From: Hofstenia miamia
Taxonomy: Eukaryota; Xenacoelomorpha; Acoela
NCBI GenBank assembly: GCA_004352715.1
Contig: SCFE01000020.1
Span: 572,890 to 636,889, forward strand
Length of the DNA stretch: 64,000 nucleotides
Direction of reading: 5' to 3'
Made by a program: the position numbers and the translations under genes. A model generated the notes under the pieces. The model was not told the origin of the DNA. It did not search any database and saw only the letters and a list, made by a program, of their open reading frames with translations. Numbering within the stretch: the stretch's first letter is position 1; each line of letters opens with the position of its first letter. Below, piece by piece: positions 45,838-57,410 of the stretch.

Positions 45838-46221
45838 TATAATTTTACAAATAATTAACTAATCATAATCATGTGTTGTACAATTAATATTTATTTCAAA
45901 GTTCAGTCTTAGTTCTTTCCTCTATTTTTCTCAACTTGACCACACATGATTGGATTATATTACATGAGTAGCGGTTTCTTTATGGATCTTCTTCTCTTTT
46001 AAGGTCAATCTAAAACAAGCTAGGATTGCTAAGTAGGAGTTGCATCCATGCTGAATTCAGTTTACTGAGTGTCGGTGTGATGTGACGTAACAATAGAACA
46101 CACAAGAGACAGTTGAGTAAGTGTTAGTGGCTGATAATAAATTGCATAGAAATTAAACATATAGACAACTCGCTTATTCAATGCGTTTTAAAGTCATTAT
46201 TCAGTTAATATGTCCGCAGGT
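45838..46221. other. Upstream flank of the secreted-protein candidate
   Basis: No recognised feature; it may hold the promoter. Confidence 0.3.
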
Positions 46222-46790
46222 GTAGATGCAAATAGCATGATCACTGAATGATTCGAAAATTAAGGATATAAAGCATAAGTCTGAATATGATAATTTTTAT
46301 TTGGGTTGTATGTGATTTTAATCAGTTCCTTATGAAATTTGTTTTCAAACGATATAATTTCTATCTAGAGTGATTCAAATATATCCTGGTCTCATGAGTC
46401 CGCCACCTCCACCGAATTGGTTTTTTTATGAAAATGTCAAAATAATGTCGGTCAGGATTAAACAAATTAGGATCAGTGTCATCATTTAACCAAGTTTCAG
46501 TAACTAAGAATATTGCGTTTTGACCTATCTTATTTATCAAGTTTAGAAAATCATTTCTTTTTGAATTGAGTCATCTAGCATTGAGATATACAAATTTATA
46601 GTTATTGCAGCAATTTCGTAGTTTATTTTCTATTTGTGATTCTTCTAAAATTGGTCGGGGGTTGGGCTTAACATCTCTAGAAAGAATTAATCGAAAGAAA
46701 TAAAAAAAATGTGAGATGATTGAGAAGAAATACGCTGAATGTAATAAATATTAAGCATAGGATCTTAAGAAAAAGGATGTTCATTTTAGA
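46222..46790 (-). pseudogene. LINE ORF2 endonuclease fragment related to the element at 13150-13959
   Basis: The minus-strand frames match 13150-13880 closely (NYKFVYLNAR and IGQNAIFLVTETWL), with an internal deletion. At the 2A-like position it reads DVKPNPRPILEESQ, where Gly of PGP is replaced by Arg. The Lys at the usual Glu position is shared with DIKLNPGP at 13800, so it is a family feature. Confidence 0.65.
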
Positions 46791-46800
46791 ATAAATCTTA

Positions 46801-46825
46801 CAACAACAACAACAACAACAACAAC
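46801..46825. repeat. (CAA)n tract = (TTG)n tail of a minus-strand LINE
   Basis: About eight CAA units. On the minus strand this is a TTG tail at the 3' end of the LINE fragment at 46826-47690. Confidence 0.75.
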
Positions 46826-47690
46826 TTTATTGCTTATTAAGCAAAGAAATTTGGCAAATTAATTGAAAACAAAAAACAAATTCAATATTTCTTATAAAGC
46901 AAATTCTTAGAATTGCATATATATTACAATTACAAACTAAAAAATGAGTATAAATATTATTAAAGGCATATAAATCAATAAATTGTTGTTTAACTAAATC
47001 TTCTAATTGCCTTTTAACTATTGAAGATCTATCAAAGAGTTCAATGTTTGTATTTAAATGGACGTAATTTAGTAATACGAATAAAGAAGAAATTATTATT
47101 AATCTTCTTTTTAATTTTGCACTTGAAAAGAGTTTTAATTATAGAGCCGTAGTCCTTGTTTTGGAATATATAGGTAAACGTAGTCAAAGATATTAAAATC
47201 AATATTGTTATTAAGCATACTATTAAATTAAATAAGATCAATGAGTTGTAATTGCATTGAAAGTGGCAATGAATTCAGTTTAATTAATCTCTTCTTGTAG
47301 TCCGTAATATTCAAAATCCATTTCGAACAGCGTTTTTGAAAATGTTCAATTCTAACAATATCGCATCTACTGGGATGCCAAAAAACAGATCCATAGATAA
47401 GGATTGATCTTATTGCAGTTATGTATATAATTCTTTTGTCACAAACAATGGTATTATAAGGTAATATTCTTTTAATGTTTAAAAATGTTTGATTGCATGT
47501 TTTCAATTTGGAATATATATATGGGTGGACCAATTAAGATTGTTTGTAATAATAATACCCAAGTCTTTAACTGAGTTTAATGCACTAACTGTAGTATTTG
47601 AGTTTAGTTGAAGCATATGATTAATGTTATTAGAGACTGCTAGCAACTGAAATTTTTCCTCATTGAATTTCGCATTATTTTCTAAACATC
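46826..47690 (-). pseudogene. 5'-truncated LINE RT C-terminus
   Basis: The minus-strand frames read DLGIIITNNLNWSTHIYI (thumb), FLNIKRILPYN, AIRSILIYGSVFWHPS and RLIKLNSLPLSMQLQLIDLI. This is the C-terminal region of CR1/Jockey-group RTs, breaking up below 47230. It ends in a (TTG)n tail at 46801-46825, which distinguishes this family from the ATT-tailed ones. Confidence 0.75.
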
Positions 47691-47700
47691 AATTGTTCAG

Positions 47701-48041
47701 AAATTCTAAAAGCTAGTCCTCTTATAGAGGATGGACGAATAAACGCGCTATTTAGAGATTTTTCTAATCTTGATGACTTTATTAATGAACTAAAATTATC
47801 AGATGCTTTAAAACTTGAATATGAAGACATTGTTTGTGGCATAAATTCGAAATTCATTAAATGCTTGAAAAATCAATGTGAAAATATAAAATTGAGTAAT
47901 GCTATTACTCCTACAATCAAAGAATTTCTACATTCGAAAATATTTAAGCCAAAATTAGTCATTTCAAGTAATAATTTAAAAAATGATGATGGTAGTTCAA
48001 ATGAAAAAGATTGCAAAAAAATTGTTCAAAATGCTGAGTGA
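47701..48041 (+). other. Open frame of 112 codons behind a good splice acceptor
   Basis: After TTCTAAACATCAATTGTTCAG (branch-point-like CTAAAC and acceptor ending at 47700), a frame without ATG runs to TGA at 48039-48041. It includes DGRINALFRDFSNLDDFINE and a lysine-rich tail. The stop lies inside the 299-bp repeat that starts at 48034. I recognise no family. In DNA this AT-rich, a frame this long is expected about once per window by chance, so the call is weak. Confidence 0.25.
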
Positions 48042-48332
48042 TGTTAGGAGATGACGTCAAATTTCTAACCGATTAATTTCTTCATAAGTGTACAACGTGT
48101 GATTTTATTATGAAATAATTGTTTAAGTTACATTTAGTTCAAAAAGACATGCATTTTTCTAAACGTTGAGTGGCTACAAATATATGCTATTTCAGGTAAA
48201 TTTATACGTAGTGATTATTCTTATTCCTACCATTTTAATTGCAATCTTGGAGTTTATTATAATTTAAATTTATTTAAAACTACTATACTAGCTCCAGTTT
48301 TGTCAGAAAGTGGGTTAATTAGGGCCAATATT
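48034..48332 (+). repeat. 299-bp direct repeat, copy 1
   Basis: From CTGAGTGATGTTAGGAGATG to TTAATTAGGGCCAATATT it matches 49609-49907 with only a few differences. It has no terminal inverted repeats and no coding capacity. It is a dispersed repeat of unknown class, possibly a SINE-like or solo-terminal fragment. Confidence 0.85.
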
Positions 48333-49220
48333 ATTCTTATTACGGTGTTTAAGTAAGTTTTTACTAAAAATAGTACTTTTATGTGACATGGGAGGATACC
48401 GGCTGCACGGTGATATAAGAGATGGGCAGCTTTCCCAAGATTCTGATAGTTGAATTTGGGGATCCTGATTGCTACTCATGTGCTCAAACCTATTAGCTTA
48501 CCATTTGCATTAATGATCAAACCTGAATGATACAAAATAAATCTAAAGAAATTAAATTTATCAACAAAATAAATCTCCTACATCATATTTATAGTGAAAA
48601 ATATGCAACCAAACACCATGTACCTGTCTTCGTAAATTTGAATTGTTAACGTCACTTATTAGTCATTTGCTTAGCGTTTTGTCATAATCAATTTGTCAAA
48701 CACTGTTGCCGACAGATACTTTTACCATATGCATTATTTACTACTTGTAAATATTGTTAACTGATAAATGAGGAAATCAATAAAAAAATAAATTAATAAA
48801 AAGTATTTAGATTTTCAGTTCTTTTTTTTGTTTATATTTGTTCCTCCACCGATTATGCCACAATAGTTACGTTAATATTTTAATAATCTTCAAAAATACT
48901 GATTTTTAAAAATGTTGTTTGTACATAGGAGAATGAACAGTAAATTAGTATCTTCATTTTGCATTATAAAGCACTTAAATTTTTAATTTAATTTCCATTA
49001 TTGGCAAGTCAAATCTAAGTGTGTGCTAATGCCTTCAAAAATAAGTTATCAATATCGCTTCCATAGGAAGTGGCAAAATTTGCAATATATTTATTTTAGA
49101 TTTTACCAGAGTTTTAAACTATATTATTATTAAATACATGTACCTTTAAATGTATAACACTAGTCAATAATGGTGCATAGTACCAGTTTAACATTGGAAA
49201 GCTACTCTGCACCAATGTAT

Positions 49221-49222
<2 letters not shown>
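48333..49222. other. Stretch between the two 299-bp repeats
   Basis: No gene recognised. Confidence 0.4.

Positions 49223-49253
<31 letters not shown>
49223..49253. repeat. (TA)n microsatellite
   Basis: About 31 bases of TA. Confidence 0.95.
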
Positions 49254-49256
<3 letters not shown>

Positions 49257-49257
49257 A

Positions 49258-49539
49258 AGCATATTTTGGCTCATGGATCACATTAGAATAACAGCTAATG
49301 CAAAAAATTTTATAGATTTTGAGGCTAAGATATGTGTATATCTACCCAATAAATGACATTTTTAGATTTAAAATTTCCATCAACAGAATTAAGACAAACA
49401 TTCGAAAAGCCGGCATTTCATCTTGAAAAAGTATAGACATACTTTGACTCAGAGACCCCACTAGAAAAACAACTAAAATTTTTTTATAAATTTTGAAGCT
49501 AAGGTTTGTATATACCTGCAGATCAAATGACATTTTAGA
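49258..49539. repeat. Diverged tandem duplication, period about 175 bp
   Basis: The segment from GCATATTTTGGCTCA to AAATGACATTTTTAG (49258-49365) recurs from ACATACTTTGACTCA to AAATGACATTTTAG (about 49436-49538). Identity is roughly 70%. Only two units are visible. Confidence 0.65.
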
Positions 49540-49608
49540 AATACCGAATATATTTACCGTTACAATAAAAAATATACAAATTACAGTTAAAAAATGGAAT
49601 TTGAAATA

Positions 49609-49907
49609 CTGAGTGATGTTAGGAGATGACGTCAAATTTCTAACCGATTAATTTCTTCATAAGTGTACAACGTGTGATTTTATTATGAAATAATTGTTTA
49701 AGTTACATTTAGTTTAAAAAGACATGCATTTTTCTAAACGTTGAGTGGCTACAAATATATGCTATTTCAGGTAAATTTATACGTAGTGATTATTGTTATT
49801 CCTACCATTTTAATTGCAATCTCAGAGTAAATTATCATTTAAATTTATTTAAAACTACTATACTAGCTCCAGTTTTGTCAGAAAGTGGGTTAATTAGGGC
49901 CAATATT
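49609..49907 (+). repeat. 299-bp direct repeat, copy 2
   Basis: Near-identical to 48034-48332, same strand, 1575 bases downstream. Flanking sequence differs on both sides, so the repeat boundaries are sharp. Confidence 0.85.
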
Positions 49908-49984
49908 TTTGTGCTTAGTTCAAGATATTTGCAAAAATAAAATAATTTATCAACATATAACCCTTGTCCAAAAAAAGCATCCAA

Positions 49985-50085
49985 AACCATAATCCTAACT
50001 CTAAGCCTATCTCTAGCTATATCTTTAACCCTAACCCAAGACTTAACCCGTAATCTTACTCCAAGCTATAAACCTAACATTATTT
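49985..50085. repeat. Degenerate CCTAA-type hexamer array
   Basis: Sequence such as AATCCTAACTCTAAGCCTAT and TTTAACCCTAACCCAAGACT shows a decayed repeat near CCTAAC, similar in form to the animal telomere repeat read on the C-rich strand. It is short and eroded, so it could be an interstitial telomere relic or an unrelated simple repeat. Confidence 0.45.
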
Positions 50086-50154
50086 TATGATCTTCATTAT
50101 GATAAGGCTGACTCAATAAAAAATTCATTTCGATATATATATATATATATATAT

Positions 50155-51154
50155 NNNNNNNNNNNNNNNNNNNNNNNNNNNNNNNNNNNNNNNNNNNNNN
50201 NNNNNNNNNNNNNNNNNNNNNNNNNNNNNNNNNNNNNNNNNNNNNNNNNNNNNNNNNNNNNNNNNNNNNNNNNNNNNNNNNNNNNNNNNNNNNNNNNNNN
50301 NNNNNNNNNNNNNNNNNNNNNNNNNNNNNNNNNNNNNNNNNNNNNNNNNNNNNNNNNNNNNNNNNNNNNNNNNNNNNNNNNNNNNNNNNNNNNNNNNNNN
50401 NNNNNNNNNNNNNNNNNNNNNNNNNNNNNNNNNNNNNNNNNNNNNNNNNNNNNNNNNNNNNNNNNNNNNNNNNNNNNNNNNNNNNNNNNNNNNNNNNNNN
50501 NNNNNNNNNNNNNNNNNNNNNNNNNNNNNNNNNNNNNNNNNNNNNNNNNNNNNNNNNNNNNNNNNNNNNNNNNNNNNNNNNNNNNNNNNNNNNNNNNNNN
50601 NNNNNNNNNNNNNNNNNNNNNNNNNNNNNNNNNNNNNNNNNNNNNNNNNNNNNNNNNNNNNNNNNNNNNNNNNNNNNNNNNNNNNNNNNNNNNNNNNNNN
50701 NNNNNNNNNNNNNNNNNNNNNNNNNNNNNNNNNNNNNNNNNNNNNNNNNNNNNNNNNNNNNNNNNNNNNNNNNNNNNNNNNNNNNNNNNNNNNNNNNNNN
50801 NNNNNNNNNNNNNNNNNNNNNNNNNNNNNNNNNNNNNNNNNNNNNNNNNNNNNNNNNNNNNNNNNNNNNNNNNNNNNNNNNNNNNNNNNNNNNNNNNNNN
50901 NNNNNNNNNNNNNNNNNNNNNNNNNNNNNNNNNNNNNNNNNNNNNNNNNNNNNNNNNNNNNNNNNNNNNNNNNNNNNNNNNNNNNNNNNNNNNNNNNNNN
51001 NNNNNNNNNNNNNNNNNNNNNNNNNNNNNNNNNNNNNNNNNNNNNNNNNNNNNNNNNNNNNNNNNNNNNNNNNNNNNNNNNNNNNNNNNNNNNNNNNNNN
51101 NNNNNNNNNNNNNNNNNNNNNNNNNNNNNNNNNNNNNNNNNNNNNNNNNNNNNN
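50155..51154. other. Assembly gap (1000 N), TA run on left edge
   Basis: Placeholder of 1000 N after a TATATA run at 50134-50154. Confidence 1.
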
Positions 51155-51740
51155 TCTTAGCACTGCCTCTTCTTGTTCTATTTGTCCTTCTCCCTTTTTT
51201 GTAAGTAGTGGTCTTCTCCATTCTGGTTTCTTCCCTTGCTGCACTTTGTTAGGGTTGACTAATTTTCCATTTCAAAAATTTTTATTTCCAATTTTCCAAT
51301 TATCTGCTTTTAAAGTTTTTCTTAGTTTAATCATTTTTTTGCATCATTTTGAGTTTTTGGACTTTTAGAAAACTTAAAACTAATTAGATTAATTAATGAT
51401 TTTTTCTATGTATTGTTGGATCCTTGCGTCCTGTCATGGTCGCCATGTTGCATCTCATTCCAGGCATCTCTAGCATGTAATAAGTCTGTAAATTTGGTAT
51501 CTCACTCACAGGAATAGAGCAACTCTTTGACTCAAATGATTGCTGATCAGCACGTACATCAAGGTAATAATTAACTGTATTAACTTTCCATCTAATGTTT
51601 ACTATTACGTATGCTCCACGTTGTTTGATCAGCACTCCAGTTCTTAACCAAGGGCTTCTGCCTGATGCTAATCCATTAATGATCAACCAATCCTTTGTGA
51701 TGTATCTTCCTTCTTTTTTTCGATGCCTCAGTTTAAACAC
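51155..51740 (-). pseudogene. Possible Ty3/gypsy integrase C-terminal tail
   Basis: The minus-strand frame at 51740-51393 includes SPWLRTGVLIKQRGAYVIV and, further on, DVRADQQSF. The W-L-x-G-V-L-x-x-Q-x-G pattern followed by R-x-D-Q resembles the end of gypsy-type integrases (WLPGVIxxxxGPxSYxV, then RRHxDQ). No catalytic core is visible because the upstream sequence is absent, and the rest is a weak match. It could be something else. Confidence 0.3.
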
Positions 51741-51884
51741 AAGAATTATGTGTACCTTAGTTTAGTGTGATGCTAAATATATTATTGACACCATTCAACT
51801 TAACTCTGTTACCAACTGTTAAATAAAAAATGATAGTTAATTAATCATTCTAATTACACTATTGTAATTTATTTTGCTTTCTTT

Positions 51885-52145
51885 TTCAATCTTAGTCTTC
51901 TTTTCCGGATATAAGCAGAATTATGAAGGATTACACTACAATAATACCTCTGACCTCAGACCCGGCGACTTCAATTTGTTTCCCAGATTTAAACTTCAAA
52001 TGTGGGGAGAAGATTTAAAATCATCAGCATTGCCGGCTACTAAATCTGATAAGCTTGTGATTCAAGTGATGCCAATGGCCTTTTAAAACTTTCTCAGCAC
52101 TGGCAGAGCACACTTGACTTTAAAGGGGACTTCTTTGAAGGTTTT
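51885..52145 (+). pseudogene. Mariner-like transposase C-terminal remnant
   Basis: One frame reads NTSDLRPGDFNLFPRFKLQM, matching the third catalytic region of mariner/Tc transposases (YSPDLAPCDFxLFPxLK); the final catalytic Asp is in GDF. In another frame, 52098-52145 reads HWQSTLDFKGDFFEGFL before a stop, the usual mariner C-terminus (WxxCIxxxGDYFEG). A frameshift and a gap in homology separate them. Confidence 0.55.
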
Positions 52146-53548
52146 TTGTAAATATAATGAAATTTTGAAATAATAGTAATAAGTCTCTTAAATGATGAAG
52201 AGCACTGAATGACTGATCGGCTTCATACAATGCAACTGGAAATAACACTAATAATTTCGCATAAATGCTTCAATGTTACTGAAAAGCCATGTGCAATCGG
52301 GTGACATCTCTTTAAGTATTTTTATACCTTTACTGTTTTGCTTTTATAATTGGAGTGAAACATATGCATTTGTGTAGTTAAGCAATTGCTGTTCTGGACA
52401 ATTATTGGATATTTTAATTATATTTTTTCAGTTCCACTAAAAACAAAGTGCATTAATTCAGACTACATAAGCAATATTATTTCATACTATTATGTAAATC
52501 TATACAAGCTAATGTACCAGATGACAAAACTAAAAAATATACTAAGGATCTAATTATTTCAATTATATTTAAACACAAAAGAAATTTTGCTAAAATTTTC
52601 AAACAAATTTTCAAAATAGTTTTTTGTTTTTTATTTATATTAAGAATTTAATAAATTTGCCATTTTTATTATTTATTAAAAAAAATTTGCCGCTAATCAT
52701 TTCATTGCCTAGGCAGTGTAATTTTAGGATTATCTCTAATATATGTACATATTTTAAAACATTGTTTTAACTGAAAATTTGTACTTTTTTGTTAACTAAT
52801 TGTGAGTAACACTCTAGCAGATAGCAATATCAATCGCTTATTACTTGTTTATGCAGCCTAAATATTTACAAATTTTTAGATTTTTTTAAGAATGATAAAA
52901 TGATATTATCCTGATTTCTATTAATTTGTTTCATTAATACTGGCATATACATTCTGCGCTGTATAAAAAACGTATATTTCAATTATATACGTTGTTATAT
53001 TATAATTATTACAAATTTTAGCTGAATAATTGTTTATTGCTTTACTAAAAATTAAACTGTTAATACATTACATGTAAAATATTTGCAATAAAACCTAGTA
53101 AACTTTTTAGAGAAATAAAAATTTACCAAAAAGAGTTTTACAGTAATATTACTATTATTTTTATTAGATCCCTAAAAAGATGGACTTTTGATAAATCACA
53201 GTTGAAATATAGAAATATGCATGATGTTAACAAAATGTTGACAGATGCGCTGATAAGTTCAGTAGAAAAGGCATCCATACAATCCAAAATTGTTAATGAA
53301 TTAATCATTGATACAAATACTATTACTGCTATAAATTATTTCCCTAGGAACTATAGGATCTGAGAAAGGAACATGGAACTTTGAAAACGGAGGTAAAAAT
53401 GTGATGCCCAGTTTCAACTTTCATTATATCAGTGTAATTATTTAGCACTACCAAGTGCGGTTCCAGTGGAATTCCATTTTTAATAATCAAGAAGTGTATT
53501 GGGTGTTCCCTAAAGACACAATTGCTTACTTATAATTAGAGTACTCAT
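52146..53548. other. Intergenic stretch, very AT-rich
   Basis: No supported gene. About 100 codons are open at 53063-53363 without an early ATG, with no motif and close to chance expectation. Confidence 0.4.
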
Positions 53549-53800
53549 ACAGGGCCGGCATAAGTTTTAGTTTTTTGAAGAATATGAACCAGTTTAGGAC
53601 CGAAGTTTCATAAAAAAATTAGCAGGACACAGATTCTGCTTTTAAAACAAATTGTTTTGAACCTCAAAATCGCATATTTTGTAAATTATTATATAATAGA
53701 AATGTGTATTTTTATATTTAGGGCCGATTTAAGTAAAAAACCATTACTTAAGTTTAAAATAGGGCTTAGCATTTAAAAGATTATGGCAGGACCGGCTTAG
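53549..53800. repeat. Three same-strand transposon-end-like motifs
   Basis: CAGGGCCGGCATAAGT (about 53550), TAGGGCCGATTTAAGT (about 53720) and CAGGACCGGCTTAGAACC (about 53788) are variants of one motif, all in the same direction. They look like repeated left ends of a small DNA element or a tandem of fragments. No inverted partner was found. Confidence 0.4.
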
Positions 53801-53883
53801 AACCTTAAAAATCTGCCCCCTTACATCTGCTGTCACAATTCCCACAATGCTTAAAAAACCTGTCAATACAGCAGGGTATAAAA

Positions 53884-54264
53884 ATGACAGTGCGTTCCTT
53901 CAAAGTGGCCACATTAGAGACAGAAATGCAAGCAGTAATAGCGGCTTGTATTTTTTTGTCATTTCAAAATTGTTTGGTACGTCAAAGCAATATGCATTGT
54001 AGTGCTGCTATTCTTCAAACTTATTCCGAAACAAGCAGTAATTCTGCAAATTCTTGTTTTAGCAGCTACTTTAGAGCTCTGGATACAGGGAGATCTAGTG
54101 AGTGTAATTCCGAAAAATTTGCAGGGACACTTGAACATTATTATGGCTTCAGTTTAAAGATTTTTAATAAAATTTTAAGGCTAATATTTGGCCAAACTAC
54201 GGTAAAATTAAATCAGCATTTTACTGAAAAATCTTTCTTTGTTTTAATCAAAGTGATTTTCTGA
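53884..54264 (+). other. Open frame of 126 codons, unknown
   Basis: It starts at an ATG and is rich in Ser, Asn and Cys in its middle. It has no signal peptide, membrane segment or motif I recognise. Flanking sequence looks like transposon debris. It may be a chance frame or part of an unrecognised element. Confidence 0.2.
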
Positions 54265-56326
54265 CGTTGTGCAATATATCTTTTTCAAAGATTTTTTAGT
54301 AAGATACTACTAAATTTATTTGTAAATCGTGGGACAGCTTAACAAAATTTTATAAAAAAATATTGCAATTGATCGAGAGCTAGAGTTTACAAATCCCTAT
54401 TTAAACGTAAAATATTTTTTCGCATCTTCTTCTTTACCAAGTCTGCAATCTGTAATACTTGCGATGTTTTTAAGTGAAGTGTAGCTAGCCAATTGTATAA
54501 TTCACTAAAATGTAGGAAAATGTCCTTTGGAAATATGTATCTGTATCATTTGTGTGTAGGACTGGCCTTCCAAACACACATTTTTATTTATGTTTGCTAA
54601 GTAATTTCAAATATTATAGTTTCATCTTCCAAATTATGGGGTAAATGAGAATTCTTAAATAAAGTCATCAAAGTTTTCAAAAATGTGGACATCAAATGCT
54701 ATTATTCGTGGTGCTGATAGGACCTGAACAAAAGCTGTTTCATCGAAGTTATAGATGAGAGCAGTAAAAGCAGAGAACCCCGGTTTTCTCCAAGAATCAA
54801 TTCCAAGTAAGTTTTGATCAACTTGACTTCAGTTAAAAGTTGAACTATGGCTCCAGAGATGTTCACATGTACATGAAAAGGCGAATTCTGACTGCTTTTA
54901 TAAAGCACAAGCACCAATGATCAAATCTCTCTTGGATACCATGATTTTGAAATGTCTGCAAGGCTAACGTTCTTGTTCGACAGAAAAATTGAATATTTTC
55001 TACAGTGAATATATACTTCGTCTCAGGAAAAATAGTACTTTGATTCTCTAATTGCATTTTTAAAGTTGTAGGTGGAACCAAATAGTAGGTGCAAACGCTA
55101 CTAACTTCGTTGTTCCATTCGGGAATTATCTCATAGCTTGAGCCAGCACATCTTTGAAGTATGATCCTTTATAGGTCTTCTATATGTAGTTATGAACAAA
55201 AGTTTGAAATAAGACCCGTTTCGCCCTCGTACGGAACAAAGAAAATTTTCAAACACCTATTACTTATGTTTTTACCCATGGAAGATGTGTGTCGCGTGTT
55301 TAGGGAGGTAATTACAAAAACTTCAACTAAATTTGTAGAAAAGTTGCCTTGATTTATCACAAAAGATATTAGTAAAAATTAGGTGGTGCTGTTGTGTTAA
55401 CATCAATATATATTTAGGAATATAGAGACAAATTACTAGAAAACAGAACGATTAAGTGTCGACAATAAGATTTGTGTGAAAAATGATGAAGGTAGGCAGG
55501 CACCATGACAGGTTGAAGATCTGCCAGAAAGTGACCCAAACAAATCGTTAAGAAAGAAAAATAGGGAATCAGGGATGGAATTATCCAAACAAGTTTTTTA
55601 TGCACAAAATTTTTGGTATTTCACAGAGTGTAGTAAAAACGGAGAAAAATTAATGCAATGAGAGATATTGAAAAAGCCAAGCAGTAGAAATAGATGAGGA
55701 TGCTAATCAATTTTGAAAATGACCTGAAATTGGGATCGACGAATAAGTTGTTATATTAGGGACTTAAAAACGGATTTGTAGATTAAGTGATTGAACATCC
55801 GCCCTAAAAAATTCTCTACGTACTTAAGGTATTTTAGACCAGATGTGGAACTGCCTACCGCCAGGCCGGGAATTACCAGCTTATTGCGGCCTTTTAGAAA
55901 TTTCCAAGAAATGCTATAATTTTTCAGCAAATTTTTCGGCCAAAATTAAAGTGTGGCATAATCCATGTGTGGTCAATTTAAGAGAAAGAATGGATACAAT
56001 TAAGACTGAATTGCAATAATAATTAATTGTAAAACACATGGTTATTATTATTTGATTATTTGTAAAAAATTATAAAAGCAGTTTTTGATATTAATTTGCT
56101 CGGCAGTATTTTACAAAAATCAAAAGACGATTTTGCGCACACTAATTAATGCGGACGTTGCGTAAATAATAGCAGAAGAAAAACCGGGAAAAACTGTCAA
56201 CAACGTCTACTAACAGATCGTAGCCGAGTATTTGATTGTTTACAATTATTCGATATATAAAAATGCAGTAATTGATTTTATTTGTAATGAACAAATTTTA
56301 CTGGATTTTCTTCATTATCTTGTCAG
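54265..56326. other. Transposon-debris region
   Basis: Several short frames on both strands show no firm homology. At 55840 CAGATGTGGAACTGCCTACC, followed by GCCGGG and GCGGCC, resembles the left end of a hAT element of the CAGTGTTGGAAACTGCGGCCC type. The partner end was not found. Confidence 0.35.
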
Positions 56327-56394
56327 GTTATTTAATTAATTGAATGGAAAGCTAAATGTTCAAGCATCAGAGTAATCCAACGGTGGTCCCCGAA
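56327..56394 (+). pseudogene. Decayed copy of exon 2 of the 45477-45837 gene
   Basis: After the acceptor CATTATCTTGTCAG comes GTTATTTAATTAAT, then GGAAAGCTAAATGTTCAAGC and a GGTGGTCC block. These match exon 2 at 45576-45477, including the acceptor context. A 1-base deletion and an in-frame TAA break it. It lies 10.8 kb away in inverted orientation. Confidence 0.55.
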
Positions 56395-56486
56395 TCATTC
56401 AAAGTGCGGTGCAGCCGGTAGCCGGGATTCCTTGACGTGCTCTTAAGTTAGGAATAGGCATAGGGATTTTTATCTGTTATAGCTTT

Positions 56487-57410
56487 CCCTAGTAAATACG
56501 TTTGGAAAATTNNNNNNNNNNNNNNNNNNNNNNNNNNNNNNNNNNNNNNNNNNNNNNNNNNNNNNNNNNNNNNNNNNNNNNNNNNNNNNNNNNNNNNNNN
56601 NNNNNNNNNNNNNNNNNNNNNNNNNNNNNNNNNNNNNNNNNNNNNNNNNNNNNNNNNNNNNNNNNNNNNNNNNNNNNNNNNNNNNNNNNNNNNNNNNNNN
56701 NNNNNNNNNNNNNNNNNNNNNNNNNNNNNNNNNNNNNNNNNNNNNNNNNNNNNNNNNNNNNNNNNNNNNNNNNNNNNNNNNNNNNNNNNNNNNNNNNNNN
56801 NNNNNNNNNNNNNNNNNNNNNNNNNNNNNNNNNNNNNNNNNNNNNNNNNNNNNNNNNNNNNNNNNNNNNNNNNNNNNNNNNNNNNNNNNNNNNNNNNNNN
56901 NNNNNNNNNNNNNNNNNNNNNNNNNNNNNNNNNNNNNNNNNNNNNNNNNNNNNNNNNNNNNNNNNNNNNNNNNNNNNNNNNNNNNNNNNNNNNNNNNNNN
57001 NNNNNNNNNNNNNNNNNNNNNNNNNNNNNNNNNNNNNNNNNNNNNNNNNNNNNNNNNNNNNNNNNNNNNNNNNNNNNNNNNNNNNNNNNNNNNNNNNNNN
57101 NNNNNNNNNNNNNNNNNNNNNNNNNNNNNNNNNNNNNNNNNNNNNNNNNNNNNNNNNNNNNNNNNNNNNNNNNNNNNNNNNNNNNNNNNNNNNNNNNNNN
57201 NNNNNNNNNNNNNNNNNNNNNNNNNNNNNNNNNNNNNNNNNNNNNNNNNNNNNNNNNNAAAATTTGCCAAATATTTGGCAAATTCTTGGAAAGTTTGCAT
57301 AAAATTTGGAAAATTTGCCAAATATTTGGAATCGATTTGCAAATCCTTTCCAAATATTTGGCAATAATTTGGCAATTTTTTGCCAAATTTTCCAAATTTA
57401 TTTACTAGGG
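56487..57410. mobile_element. CCC-type element with TTTGCCAAATATTTGG words (contains gap)
   Basis: The left end is CCCTAGTAAATACGTTTGG; the right end, reverse-complemented, is CCCTAGTAAATAAATTTGG. Inside the right end (57259-57400) the word TTGCCAAATATTTGGCAA and variants are repeated on both strands. Most of the middle is a 747-base N block (56512-57258), so content is unknown. No target duplication is visible in the flanks (ATAGCTTT and TTCCTATC). Confidence 0.7.
56512..57258. other. Assembly gap (747 N) inside the palindromic-word element
   Basis: 747 N, not a round number, so the length may be estimated from read pairs. Confidence 1.

Noticed and set aside
53063-53363. 100-codon open frame as a host exon
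   Set aside because: No ATG, no motif, and with about 8% stop frequency per codon a few such frames are expected in 64 kb.
54702-55081. hAT transposase on the minus strand
   Set aside because: The frames look protein-like, but no hAT catalytic or dimerisation motif could be placed.
55161-55352. MULE-transposase C-terminus (FKHLLLMFLPMEDVCRVFRE)
   Set aside because: A helix resembles the MULE tail, but the expected RTNN...EGWH block and catalytic residues are missing, so the match is too thin.
56487-57410. piggyBac assignment from the CCCTAG end
   Set aside because: piggyBac ends also start CCC, but TTAA target sites are absent at both flanks.
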